Below, piece after piece: positions 23,934 to 35,566 of a stretch of 64,000 bases of DNA (position 1 is the first letter of the stretch; each line of letters opens with the position of its first letter). This stretch comes from Carettochelys insculpta. Taxonomy: Eukaryota; Chordata; Testudines; Carettochelyidae. The stretch is taken from NCBI RefSeq assembly GCF_033958435.1, contig NC_134138.1:27310598-27374597 (forward strand), written 5' to 3'. Made by a program: the position numbers and the translations under genes. The notes under the pieces were generated by a model. The model did no database searches, had not been told where the DNA came from, and was given only the letters and a program-made list of their open reading frames with translations.

Positions 23934-24132
23934 TCATAAGGTTTCAAGTATCAGAGGGGTATGTGCAAAAACAAGAAGTCCTGTGGCACTTTATAGATTA
24001 ACTGATCATTTGGAGCATAAGATTTCATGGGAAAAGACCCACTTCATGCGCATCTTATGAAAGCTTATGCGCTAAATGATCAGTTAGTCTATAAAGTGTC
24101 ACAAGACTTCTTGTTGTTTTCTCATAAGGTTT
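23934..24132 (+). repeat. Hairpin element, family II, with perfect 11-bp direct repeats
   Basis: The body 23945-24121 has a short head (TATCAGAGGGGTATGTGC) and two complementary arms. The first is AAGTCCTGTGGCACTTTATAGATTAACTGATC...GGAGCATAAG. The second is CTTATGCGCTAAATGATCAGTTAGTCTATAAAGTGTCACAAGACTTCTTGTT. It is flanked by identical TCATAAGGTTT at 23934-23944 and 24122-24132. No coding capacity. Confidence 0.85.
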
Positions 24133-24693
24133 GGTCTCTCTGTCACTGACAGAGAGCTATGCACAGCTCACTTCCCACTTCCAGGTAACAATTATGTACA
24201 CTGGGTTTGATAATAAAAAAAGTGGTTTTATTAGGTATAAAAATTAAAAGTAATTGCAAGTGAAAACTGAGAGATCAAAGTGCGTTACTAATCTAAAATA
24301 AACAAAACACACCAGTTAATCCTAATACACTAAGAGAGATTGTTACAGATCATAATTCTCACCCTAGTCCCTACTCCAAGTAAAATACTCCAGGACAGAG
24401 CTGATCTGCTTTCTGGTCTGGTTTAAGAGCTTCTTGTTTCCCTAGCATTCTTTGTTTTTAGGTTTTTTCATGTGTATACTCTTACAGTGAGTGAGGCAGT
24501 TTCAAAAATCAGCTGAAGACAAACACTGATTACTTTCCATCCCTTAAATAGAATTTCCCCAGTGAGGGAAATCTTTGTTTAACTGTCCCCATTCCCATGG
24601 AAAAATACCAGATTCAAGATGGATTCCATTACCAGGTGGTTTGGTCACGTTTTGTAGGACCAACCATAGTTTGAGCTAATAGGAAAAACAAAG
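24133..24693. other. No gene recognised
   Basis: Unique-looking AT-rich sequence. Confidence 0.4.
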
Positions 24694-24880
24694 CTTTTAC
24701 AGATTCAGAGGGGTAGCCCTGTTAGTCTGTATCTTTGAGAATAAGAAGTCCTGTGGCACCTTACAAGCTAACAGATATTTTGGAGCATAAGCTTTCATGG
24801 GCAAAGACCCGCTTTGTCAGATGCATCTGATGAAGCGGGTCTTTGCCCATGAAAGCTTATGCTCCAAAATATCTTTTACA
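24694..24880 (+). repeat. Hairpin element, family II, near-perfect 51-bp arms
   Basis: The head (GATTCAGAGGGGTAGCCCTGTTAGTCTGTATC) and AAGTCCTGTGGCACCTTAC lead to two 51-base arms, 24773-24823 and 24824-24874. They are reverse complements with only two mismatches and no loop. CTTTTACA occurs at 24694-24701 and again at 24873-24880, consistent with an 8-bp target duplication overlapping the last two arm bases. This is the best preserved hairpin in the window. Confidence 0.85.
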
Positions 24881-25211
24881 TATTGTTATTCTGAATACCA
24901 GGCCAGTAAGCCCATTAAGCGCTACTAATGGCTTTCACTAAAAATTCTAAATTAATAAGCAGATTTACCCTTCATATTTCTATCTCCACATGGAAGAACG
25001 ATACATGCACACAAATAGAATATACAAATTCTGGAGATCATATGCTCTCGAATGACAGGTTGCTTGATGTGTTTTACATAAAGCATTTTGAGTTATTCAT
25101 ATTCATATTCAAAAATATATTTCCATAAAAATATGGGAGGATAGTGTCACAGTTTGCATCCAGGATTTTGTGCCCAGCTCTACTAAGAAACGAGAGGGAA
25201 AAAATATGCAT
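24881..25211. other. No gene recognised
   Basis: AT-rich spacer. Nothing recognised. Confidence 0.4.
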
Positions 25212-25219
25212 GTATGCAA

Positions 25220-25400
25220 TAATGTTCCCTCTAATTTTTTCATCCATGTGCAGAATAAATTTTGTTATGTGTAGAGGCATGTACGGATGTGCACTAATGG
25301 TAGAAACATGCTGCCAGCTGTGGGCCGTTGTGGGCACTCTGCTAACCAGATAAGTCTCTCCTAGGTGGCTGCCTAAGCGAACAGTTTACAGGGAACACTG
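25220..25400. mobile_element. hAT-type miniature element (181 bp)
   Basis: The left end TAATGTTCCCTCTAA and the right end ACAGGGAACACTG are inverted repeats of the CAGTGTTCCC type. The 8-bp flanks GTATGCAA (25212-25219) and ATATGCAA (25401-25408) match in 7 of 8 positions, the target-duplication length of hAT elements. No coding capacity. A relative lies at 57129-57329. Confidence 0.75.
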
Positions 25401-25408
25401 ATATGCAA

Positions 25409-27038
25409 TGCTCTGGATAAATGAGAGCGGATTCCCACTCTACAAGCAATTGGCAATTAGAATATAGCTCTCTGCTGCTTAACACAAGTTTTCCTTCATG
25501 TTACACAAGCTACCCTGACATTTGGCTCAATCCATTGTCTATAATATCTGTCAAGCCACCCAGATGTACTGGCCTGAAGGGCTTGAAAGCTAATCTGAAG
25601 GATCATCGAAGGAGAGAAGATAGCACAGGGGTTTCCTAGCTTCCTTTTAAAAAGGAAATTGCCACAAACCATTTAAGATCAAAAGCTGGGGGAAGAAATT
25701 TTCCCTTTTTATATACATAAAACTACGTTGGGAGCTGCATGCTGTAACATCAGGAAGAAACATTGAGTGGCAGACAAGGAAATGTTTCTAGAAACAATTC
25801 TTCACCTGAGCATGTAGACACCAACAATTTACATCCACTGTACAGTGTGCCTATAGTAAAACAATCTGGGTGAATAACCCAGAACAATAAAATAAAATAA
25901 AACAAACAAAATATATCATGAGCATCATAGGAAATGAAGCCCCAGCCAGACTGGTGAGTCATATTACAACAAAGCTGACACAGAACCCTTCAGATGGCCT
26001 TGTGATTTTGTACTGCAGTTACAAAGGAGTAGCAAGTTTCCAGGTGTTAGTACCTGCGGCAGATGGAACCAAAAGCCTTCAAGGAAGCTGGAAAGAGGGA
26101 GGTCACCTGAATGACCTTTCTGTGTCAAGCCAATATAGAACATAATGGACAGTGGAGATCAAAGCTTGATCCACAGGAAATGGAAATTCTTTATGCTGTG
26201 TCAGTAAAACATAGGAAGATACATTTCACTATGACTGTGGGCTATCTTCCAGTCTGGCTTTCAAAACTGGAATAGAACTTTTTGCTCTCCTGCATCTAAA
26301 ATTCACATAAATGCAATTACAATTTACATGAAAAAGGAAAGACATTTTGTGTAGTAGAAACATTCTTAGATTCCTAATACTATCCTGCTCCCTTTTCTCC
26401 CCAGTTTGCAAAGAAAGCAAATATGCTTCCCACCTGTCCTGGGGAGGGAATAAATAGGTGTGTAGCCACCACAGACTTTTACTATTTACTCTAAGCAGTG
26501 GTAGTCTATGCAGTAGTTTAAGGAATGTTCTTACTCTGTCTTGCTGTCCCATGTGATCAATGTAGCCTTTAAAAATTAATACTGAGGAGCACCTGCCTGT
26601 TTCCAGCCTTTGTTGAATGTGATCTGTCAGGAGAGAGACAACCTACTAAGAAATGACTCATATCAGTCTTTCATGAATGGAGATCTAAGTATCCGAGACA
26701 TATGCTGGCTATGAGATTTCATCTGATCTGAGAACCTCAGAATTTTTAACCTCATATCTAGGTCTATGCACTACCATCCATTTTCCTCCTGCTTATACCA
26801 ATTACTGTTATACACTGCTCTCCAGCTCCATAAGTAAAGCACAAAAAAGTATGACTTAATATATTTCCTTTTCCCTTACCCCAGTCTCCAATTCCCAGCT
26901 GTCTTCGGGGTGGAGGTGGGGAGAACAATATTCTCTTTCCCCAGTAGTGTAATGCAAATATTTTTTTGAAGAGTCCATTAGAGTTGGTAGAAATAGTCAC
27001 TAAGATTCAATGTTCAATATTTCACTTTCCTCCTCTAA
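25409..27038. other. No gene recognised
   Basis: About 1.6 kb of AT-rich sequence. Open frames up to 107 codons show no known motif. Confidence 0.4.
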
Positions 27039-27500
27039 CTATAATATCCTTTTAGCTTCCTCTTGCTTATTTTTATAGCTCTCCCAATGCTCCGGCTTAC
27101 CAGATTGTTTATATTTCTTAAAAGCCTTAAAGCTATTGCTTATATTACTCTTTACATCTGTACCTGACCACATTGGCCTTTGTTGCTCTTTCCCCTGTTT
27201 ACAACTGAACTTAATTGCAGCCTCCTGGCAAATACCCTTTTTAGAAGTACTTCCCATTTTCCCGCACTCATTACTGAAATCAAGTTGAGATGATCAGTCA
27301 TTTCATATTACCTCAAAGGTTTCTCTTCTAACATCATACTGCTTATGTTTTCTCCAATCCTCATCCACCCAGACACTGAAATCTAATAATATTGTGAATA
27401 TCTGATGCACTATCAAAGTCCAAGTCACTGCACGCTTGGCTGATTTTTCAGAATTAGGTTTTATAGCCGTCTCTCTGACCACCAGAATATTCTTCAACAA
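27039..27500 (-). pseudogene. Possible LINE ORF2 linker remnant
   Basis: Two short - strand frames are separated by a break. The second contains FKAFKKYKQSGKPEHWESYK and KQEEAKR, which recalls the charged linker between endonuclease and reverse transcriptase in CR1/L2-group LINE proteins. The first (27303-27500) contains SVWVDEDWRKHKQYDVRRE and is not recognised. There is no catalytic motif, so the call is weak and rests on the linker pattern alone. Confidence 0.25.
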
Positions 27501-28739
27501 ACTTCTTGCTAAACGGAAGTGACATTCACCTCATACAGAAAGACAGCAGAAGGACAACACAGCCCAACGATAAGCTCAACAGAGACTTACATGATGCATA
27601 GGCCTTGATCATACTTTCTCTACAGAGCAAAATGATAGACGGGTATTCATTTTAGATCATTCATATTAGTTGTGAAAACCCCTTCCTTGTTCAAGGTTCA
27701 GGTTTTTCCTGGAGCTCAGCATCATTCCATATGGTTTTGGAGGATACACCGTATCACTACCTCAGTCTGCGGTCAGACTGAGGCAGATTCATCCAAGCAG
27801 GTGCATACAAAGCAATATCAGACTGTGGCTAATTCACGTTAAAATTCACCCTTTTGTGAAATTCATCTCTGTGAAAAGCTTTTGCATCCATTAAAGCTTA
27901 TCTTGTGACAAATCAGACTTAAATGGGGCAAAAGTGTCTGTGCGCACAGTGGTGAAATTCACCCTATTGAGCCCCACCCAGACTGCATTCTTCCCACAGC
28001 TAAGAAAAATATGTCTACTTTCAAAAAAATTCTGTGGGGGAGGGGGGAATAATTTTTTCCCTGAACATGTGGGCACAAAACTTCCTCACTTTTCCATCTG
28101 CTCCAGTTTAGAATGTCCTGTAAGCGTTTGTAACCATAGAATCAACGACTGTACCATTATGCACATGCAAAAGATACAGTGCAGGCAACCTTACATTTCC
28201 AAATGTTCTGTGCTTCACTACTCTTTTACAAAGTTGTGGGGATTTTTTTTTAAATGGAGAACACACAAGCATCACTTCACACTTTCCACTGAAATCAAAC
28301 AGGCCAGCTTTTCAATACTGTAAAGCAATACTGCGCAACAATTGAGGGAAGGAAATGAAGAAGAATACCATCTCAGTAGGTAGTGTATCCATGCTGGAAT
28401 CTGAGTCAGGAAACCATGGTTAAAACCCCTACAAAAATATGTTAACTCTCAGTTAGAACTTGAGGGAAAAATTATGCTCGAAGATTCAGTTACACAAGGC
28501 AGAAACTAGCTTGTAGTTTTTGCTTCGTTATTATTCTAGACACTGCTTGAGTACTGAGAAACCGCCGTGACAAGTGCCAGACCACCACTTCCTGCCATCA
28601 AACCTGTGGAAGGAGCCTAAGTTGGCAGAATTGTCTCCAAAGATGTCTTCACAGAGCTCACCCCACAGGATTCTATCCTGGGGATGGGCTTTGCCCCCTG
28701 CACAGAATGGACTGTGGACCTGGCCCCTGGCCCCTGACC
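27501..28739. other. No gene recognised
   Basis: AT-rich sequence. A 129-codon open frame at 27934-28323 has no recognisable domain. Confidence 0.4.
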
Positions 28740-28902
28740 CCTAGAGAGGTGAGGGAATCTTCATCCCTAGACGTTTTTAAGTCTTGGCTTGACAAAGTCC
28801 TGGCTGGGATGATTTAGTTGGGGTTGATCCTGCTATAGGCAGGGGCTAGACTCAGTGACAGCCTGAGATCCCTTTCAGCCATAAGAGTCTATGATTCTAT
28901 GA
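28740..28902 (+). mobile_element. CR1 LINE 3' end fragment
   Basis: GGGAATCTTCATCCCTAGACGTTTTTAAGTCTTGGC through GATTTAGTTGGGGTTGATCCTGC to TCTATGATTCTATGA is a sense-strand CR1 3' end with its short ATTCTATGA terminal repeat. There is no coding part beyond the last residues of ORF2. Confidence 0.85.
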
Positions 28903-29390
28903 CCCCAACAATCCCCAGGATTCAGCAGGAAGCCAGGGCCATCTGCACAACAGCCTTCTACCCATACAAGAAGCTCTGGTTCTTAATAGTTGACTGGCTG
29001 CTAGAATTGCAGCTGCAGAGAGTCATCCCAGTCTCAGGGACTGCATTTAGGGAGAACCACAAAGGGGCATTCACATAAATTGTACCTCAGCACCAGACAA
29101 TATTGTCTTTCTTTGCAGAGATCATATTATCTTTCCATAAGGCCAAGGGTAATCTGTGTGTTTTAGCCAACACTGTCCTCAAGGTCCCACCTCCTCCTGC
29201 CAAAGGGTTTGGAAAAAAGAAGGAATGGTGTCATAGAGATGGCTGAGTGCTCTTCTCCATGGAAACAGGTCGACGTGTATAAAGGCTTTCTCTTCCTATT
29301 ATGAGTAAGCTTCCTTCCACATGCGCATCAAGACAGAGAAGAACCCCTTCAATATTTAGCTCTCTTGTGTCATATACTTGCTGACCTATT
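28903..29390. other. No gene recognised
   Basis: Balanced sequence with no recognisable coding region or repeat. Confidence 0.4.
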
Positions 29391-29750
29391 TCAGGGGTCG
29401 GCAACCCCCAGCATGTGTGCCACTAGTAGCACGCAAACCAGCTTCCACTGGCACATGACAGGAGCTCAGCCTCGCCCCTCCACACCAAGATCCTTGCAAG
29501 AGCAGATGGGTGAGGAGCAGAGGAAAGGAGCAGAAAAGTCCCACCACATGGGAACTGCTTGGGTGGCACTGAGGTGGGAAGAATCAGCATGTGCCAGATC
29601 ATGTGGTGTATGAGGCGATACGGCAGGCAGTGGTTTGAGCAAATCAGGCACAGGTGGAGCCTGTCTTGCGGCTGGAACAAGCGGGGCAGTCTCTGTCCCT
29701 TCTCCCCTGCTCCCCCAAGTTGCAGTGGGTGGCACAGCCACTGTTAGATT
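29391..29750 (+). mobile_element. hAT-type element, left end plus G-rich interior
   Basis: CAGGGGTCGGCAACCCCCAGCATG followed by GTGCCACTAGTAGCACGC is the left terminus of a hAT-type element. Its right-end counterpart occurs at 41640-41658 in another copy (GGTTGCTGACCCCTG). Here the right end was not found, and the boundary at 29750 is approximate. Confidence 0.5.
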
Positions 29751-30789
29751 TTACCCAAATGAGCCCTTTGTGCCAATCCTTTAGAATCTAGAATCTAAAG
29801 GGTAATAAAAAGATTAGAGAGTAAAATTGTTAAAGCAATCGTATGACATACATGAGTCACAAAGTTGTTGATGCAGGCTTGCAGCACAAGTGGGATAGAC
29901 TGCGATCTTAAAAGTCTCTGGAATACATCCTTTCAATCTTTCCTGGTCCAAGTTCATAGCACAGATGCTTCTGACATAAAGAGTTGGAGTGAAGACAAAG
30001 ACAGAGGAACTCCAGGGTCTACTTTATTCCTTTGCCCATGGGGAGGGAATTCCATTGTTCTTGCTGTGTGGAATCAGGTCCAAGATGGAGCCTGTCACAA
30101 GAGCAGGTCACCTGTCCAGGTTCTTTGTAGACAATCAGCCCTTACCTATATGCAGGTCTGCATGTCACCAGCAAAGTTCCTCAGATGCTATTAAGGCCCT
30201 TTGTCAGTTAAGTACTGGTTCACTGGACTAGGAACCCTTTCACAATAGGTTATCAACAGCAATGCCAAGAGGTGCCACAGGTCTGGGGGCAAGGTGGGAG
30301 GAGGGCCTGGTTTCCTCTCCCCCCAGACTTTTCATTTGGGCTCCTGATGTTTGTCCATTGGAGGTTGTTCATGCTCCTGGTATGAAGAACTTTGCATTGT
30401 TTTAGCATCTATTGGAGGCTAAGTTTCATTTCTGCTGTTCCAGGAAATTGAGACGAAGGAACCAGTAGAGACTATGCAGTTAATAGAAGGTTGCATACAT
30501 TTTTGCTGATACAAGTGGCAAGGAGACACAATATTTTTGTTGTCAAGTAACAGGTTTCTTTATACACAAGTACAAAGAAGTATCTGGCCACTTTATGCCA
30601 GGGATGTGGATGTCTGAGAAGCACACTATGTATCTGAGTTTTCTGGCTACCACCTTCTTTTGGTTCTCCAATCCAGGCAGATTTTGGAAATATGGACACT
30701 TCCCTGAGGATCTACAACCACATCCATGGAAGTTGTGCGGAAGGGTCCAAATGGCTGTATTGGACCTTGGGGTTGTAGAGGAATTCCCT
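29751..30789. other. No gene recognised
   Basis: Balanced sequence. A 109-codon frame at 29865-30194 has no recognisable domain. Confidence 0.4.
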
Positions 30790-30880
30790 AATGCAGTGTT
30801 TTTTGCACTGGGGCTCCCACCCCAAATGGGGGTAGCAAGACGAGTGCTGGAGTTGCTCATGGGGTCACCAGCCATTTGGG
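30790..30880 (+). mobile_element. hAT-like terminus before the 31-kb array
   Basis: GCAGTGTTTTTTGCACTGGGGCTCCCACCCCAAATGGGGGTAGC resembles the CAGTGTTTTTCAAACTGGGG-type terminus of a hAT element. The minisatellite array that begins about 150 bp downstream may lie inside this element. A matching right end was not identified. Confidence 0.4.
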
Positions 30881-31019
30881 TTTTCCCAGCCACGAGCTCT
30901 TCTTCAGTCCTCTGATTTCCATCCCAGTGGACTTTAGGAATAGGAAAACATGTCCATGACTTTTCCCAGCTTTCAGAGCTGGGCGGCTGGAATGGCAGCT
31001 GCTCTCAGCCACCCAGCCT

Positions 31020-32690
31020 GGAAAACATTGTCCCTGCCAGCAGCAGCACAGAAGGGGCAATCCCATAGCTTGCTACGCTTCCTTCTGCACTGCTGCTGCT
31101 GGTGGCACTGATTTCACAGCTGGGCTCCTTCTCTCTCTGGCCGCTCAGGCTGTAAGGTGGAGATGCCACCAGCCACAGCAGAGAAGGAAGGGTGACAGTA
31201 CCATGTCATGCCACACTGTCCTCTGAGCTGCTACTTTCAGCAGCGCTGCCACTCAAGCTGGGCACCTCACCTGAGGCCAGGTGCGCTGCAGCCACTAAAC
31301 TCAGAAGGCAGCATTGCCACCAGCAGAATGCAGAAGGAGTGGTGGCAATAACGCACCATACCAACCTTCCTTCTGCACTGCAGCTGGCAGCAGCATTGAC
31401 TTCTGAGCTGGTTGTGCTGCCAGCAGCCACCACCTTCTGGCTGCTCAGAGTGGAAAGCAGTGCTGTCCCTAGTAGTGGCACAGGTGGCAGTAGCATACCA
31501 TGCCACCTTTCCATTTGTGCCACTATTGATGGCAGGCTTGCTATCCAGGCTGGGTTTCTGACCAGTTGTCACCACTTCCCAGTCACTCCTCTTAGAAGGC
31601 AGTGCCACTACCAGCAGCGGCACAGAAGGAAGGGTGGCAATACCATACAATATCACCTTTCCTTCTCCACTGCTGCTCATGGTGGTGCTGCCTTTCCAAA
31701 TGCCCACCTGGAAGATAGAACTGCACCAACTGTATTGCAGAAGAAAGGACAGCAATCCCTTCACCTGCCACACTTTGTTCTGTGCCACTGCTGATGGCAG
31801 TTCTGCCTTTCAAGCTGGGTGCCTCTCAGGTGGGAATTCAGCACTGCCAGCAGCAGCAGCATACAAGGAAGGGAGGCAATAGCATGCCGGGACACCCTTC
31901 CTTCCATGCTGCTCCTGGTGGAAGCACTGACTTTCCAGCTGCCCAGCTTGAAAAGCAGAGCTGCCGCCAGCAGTGGGACAGAAGGAAGTAGCAATGCCAT
32001 AGAGTGCCACCCTTCCTTTTACACTGCTGCTGGTGCTGGCAATGCCTTCTGATGTCGGCACCTGGCCAGTGGTACCCGCTCTCTGATCACCCCATTTGGA
32101 AGGCAGTGCTGCCACCAGCCAAGGTGCAGAAGAAAGTGTTGCAATGCCACACCATGCTGCATGTCCTTCTATACTGCTGTTGGTAGCAGCCCTGACTTCT
32201 GAGCAAAGCGGGCAGAGAGTAATGTCCACTCTCAGGACACCCAGCTCAGAAGTCATTCCTACCACCAGCAGTGGGGCAATGGGAAGAGTGGTAATACTAT
32301 ACCGCACCACCCTTCCTTCTGTGCTGCTGCTGGCAGGGGTGCCGCTATCTGAGCCGGGCACCTGGAAAGTTGACACTTCCTTGTGGCTCAGAAGCAGCCT
32401 CCCATCCTCAGCAGAGCAAAGGAAAAGGAGGAAACACCATATTGTTCCAGCCTTCCTTCTGCCCTGTGGCTAGTGGTGGCCCTGACTTCTGAGCTGGGTG
32501 ACCTGCCAGCAGTCACTGCTCTGCTGCTGCCCAGATCCAAAGGCGGAACCATTATCAGCAGCAGTGCAGAAGGAAAGGCAGCAATAACACAACATGCCAT
32601 CCTTCCTGCTGTGCTGCTGCTGGCAGCTGTGCTGGCTTGTGAACTGGCTGCCCTGCTGCTCACCAATCACCCAGCTTGGAAGACTAGGAA
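31020..32690. repeat. Tandem array of about 140-bp units with internal dyad symmetry
   Basis: A landmark of the form CTTCCTTCTG-(T/C)-CTGCTGCTGG recurs near 31079, 31366, 31505, 31655, 31770, 31897, 32009, 32155, 32308, 32450 and 32600, giving 110-155 bp spacing (the first interval skips a unit). Each unit also contains the complement (CAGCAG...CAGAAGGAAGGGTGGCAAT), so every unit is an imperfect palindrome centred on GGCAATAC..ATGCCACC-like sequence. Open frames of up to 200 codons occur on both strands because of this symmetry. They are Ala/Ser/Leu-rich by-products of the repeat, and I do not annotate them as genes. Confidence 0.85.
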
Positions 32691-32954
32691 AAAAATCAGA
32701 CTTTTTTTAATATTTCCAAAATCTTCCTGGAGGAAGATCTGAGGACCAAAGAAGAGGTCGTGTTAGGGAAAACCTGGACAGATAACGATCCTACTCACAA
32801 CCCACCCTACACTCATCCTGTGACCCCCTTTTGGGTTGGGAGACCCAGTTGGAGAAAGGCTTTATTTGGAGATTTCCCAATGACTCCAAAGGGCCAGGGC
32901 CGAAAGTTTCTGGCAGACCATTGTTTCCCACAGCTTCCACTGACTCGGTCACAG

Positions 32955-33608
32955 ATAAGACCCTACCGAATTCACCTGCATTCTGGGCAATTCAATGGCC
33001 AGAGGTTGTACAAATTGGCCAATTTCACACCTTGGCATGGTGACGTGTGACGTTTCATGGAGTTCTAACCATGCAGCTCCTGACGCAAAATGGGATTGTG
33101 CAGGGGCAGGGGTGACGTATTGTTTGCAAAGTTGTTGTGGGGAGGGGTCCCAGGAATGCCATGAATAGAGTGTGGGAGTTCTTTTGCCTCCAGACCCCTT
33201 TGAAATGCTGCGGTAGTGCTGCTTCAGCTGCCCGTGGCTTTATTGGAATGGGGTGGTGGGCACAACACCACAGTCTGGGCAGCACTGAGGGCTGACTGCT
33301 CTTGTCCCTGCTCCTTCCACTCTAGGCTCTGCCCCTTCAGAGCCAAGGCCCCCTTCCCATCTTGCCCTGGGCCCACGGTGGCAGTTGGCACCACTGGGGC
33401 TAGAGTATGTTCCACCCTCCTTTCTGCACTGCCTCTCAAGGTGGCTATGATTTCCCCACCAACTGCTGTCCCACCTCTGCCTGGCCAGACAAGCAGCTGG
33501 GAGCCCCAGATTCCCTGCAGCATGGGGAGATCAGATTTCACAGTGCAGGGCACTGTGGCACAGTCGGTGACATGTTTTACATGGCTCTGAAATTGGTAGG
33601 GCCCTATC
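32955..33608. mobile_element. TIR DNA element with ACCCTACC-type ends
   Basis: The left end ATAAGACCCTACCGAATTCACC and the right end TGAAATTGGTAGGGCCCTAT are inverted repeats, continuing inward with AATTTCACAC/GTGAAATC-like words. About 650 bp, GC-rich inside, no recognisable protein. It is probably a non-autonomous hAT-like element. The superfamily is inferred from the end sequence only. Confidence 0.5.
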
Positions 33609-35566
33609 CATAGATTCTTGGGGACCTTTTTCCCCACTAGTTTTCTGTGCTGGATGGTAGCCTCTGATGGAATGGTCTGGCCCTGCCACAAACACCAAGG
33701 GGGGTTCTTCAATTCATTTCTGTTTCTTTTCAATCCAGTGTCATGGACTAAAGGGGCTGGCAGCCCGAGCTCAAATTCCAAGGAGAAAGGCATGAGGAGG
33801 AGGAGGACCTCGTGGTCTATTCAGGTCTTTAGTTGTTCCACGCGATACAGCCTCTGTCTCACTTCCCCGGATGGTGGATTTCATCATCAGCTGCCCTTGA
33901 CCTGTTTGTAACCTTCAATGACCCTGGTCACTTGGCCAGCAGATTTGACCTCCACCTTGGCAGCATCAACAACTCCTCTCTCTGGGTTTAAATTTCCACA
34001 TGCTGGCCTGTTGTTGTCCATCTGTTGCTGGTTCTGAGATTTCCACAGGTTCTCCTGCCACAAAGCCTGCAGGGGCTCCCAATTTAACTCTGACAGAACA
34101 TGTCTTGCCCCACGTTGGCTGTTCCTGAGCCTGGCTCCTCCCCTGTCTGGTGGAGATGACCCAGGATCCTGTGAAACTGCCTCCCACATAGCAGCTCCAA
34201 TAGAGACAAGGGAAGGCCTGGGATATAAACCAGACTGAGTGACTGAATCTGAGGCCTCGGCCCTCTGGGTGGTTCGCCAACTGAGTTCCAAATTCACAGA
34301 GTGCAACATAATGTACATCCAAAGTCCCCACAGAAGAAGGGGTCTGCAGCCCCCTGGCTCCTAGGAAGGGCTCGGGGCATATCATGTCTCTCCCCTCTTC
34401 TCCTTCCCCCTGGAGGGAAAAGGGGTCTGCCCCCCCCCATGAAATGGGTGCATAGTGTGGGAGCCTGGGCCCTCCCTCTCCACACTGAGCATATACCCAC
34501 ATGCCTCCCTCAGGTTCCTCCAGATGTTTGAGCTAAAGGATGTGTAGGGTTAGGCAAAGGCTCTCAAGCCTGGGGCAGCTGCCGGTGGCAGAATCTCTCC
34601 TGCACCCAGGACTCCGGTGGCACCTTCTTCGGCATCTCCCCAGCTAAGTCTCTGCTCTTTGTGTCTCTCCTTGTTCAGAGCTTTCTGGCCCAGTGAGTTG
34701 GTGCATCAGTGTGAAAGTGCATCCCCTGGCCAAAGGGGAGTGTGGGGATGTGGATCCAGCTTGCTCAGCTTGGTGGGGCTGGGGCAGACAGCGAGATCCC
34801 AGCAGCCCAGGCTGCCTTCAACCCCTCCTGGCCCAGTGGGGGCTTCTACGTCCCATCAAAGGCACAGGCCTTGCAGAGCATTGGGCACCTAGTGACAGGA
34901 TCAGATGGAGCGGAGCTGGTGATCACCCTTACCGTGATGGCCTCCTGTCCTGCCCCCAGGTGTCAGGGAGGCTCATTGGTAACTGGCATCCTGGGATGGA
35001 CTCTTTTTCCCCTCTAGTGACCTGCAGTGCCCCCCCTCCCACACACACACACCATTGCAGGAGGCTCTCCTGCTTCTATTCTCCCCATCTCCCTACAAGA
35101 GCTGTTCCTCAGCAGCTGCTCTGCAGTAGATTTTTCTGCCTGGTGTGGGTGGCTATGTTCTTCCATTTTCATGGGATGCTTGCCTGGCCCAACAGAATAG
35201 CAAGACTCCCTATGGTGGGTGGCATATCCTTGGTGCCTGGGAGGGGGCTGGTTCAAAATGGAGTAGCAGGAGGGGAGGGACAGACTTATCCTCCAGCAAG
35301 ATGTAATTCCCAGAGGATTTGCCTGATTGCAGCAGGGTTCCTGCTACCTAGAGGCGGACAGCCTGAGATGGGAGAGGGACCATTTCCTCAGGGTCCTATT
35401 GCCTGGCTTCTGTCAGTGTCATTTTTCTATTGGGTCCCATTTCCCAGCGGGCTTTCCTTACTTGTGGCATGGCAGCAGTTTGCAGAGCCAGTAAATCCCC
35501 TCCCTGGCCAGCCGGTGGATGTCTTTGGCTGCTAGATGGTCACAGCTAAGCCACTGAGTTTCCTAG
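33609..35566. other. GC-rich stretch, no gene recognised
   Basis: Balanced to GC-rich, with long open frames on both strands: 280 codons at 34693-35535 (+) and 178 codons at 33966-34502 (-). Neither shows a domain, a conserved repeat of motifs or splice-like structure that I can identify. A CA microsatellite lies at about 35040-35053. A host exon cannot be excluded, but nothing supports one. Confidence 0.35.

Noticed and set aside
27303..27500. Host exon encoding SVWVDEDWRKHKQY
   Set aside because: No splice sites or partner exon found. The adjacent frame resembles a LINE linker, so a mobile-element origin is more likely, although unproven.
31192..32473. Overlapping long open frames on both strands
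   Set aside because: They are produced by the dyad-symmetric tandem repeat. Their sequences repeat with the unit and have no independent conservation.
31020..32690. CRISPR-like array
   Set aside because: The units are long, degenerate and variable in spacing, there are no constant short repeats with unique spacers, and the genome is clearly animal.
34693..35535. 280-codon open frame on the + strand
   Set aside because: Long but without any recognisable domain, motif periodicity or supporting splice structure. Neighbouring frames on both strands are also open, as expected in GC-rich DNA.
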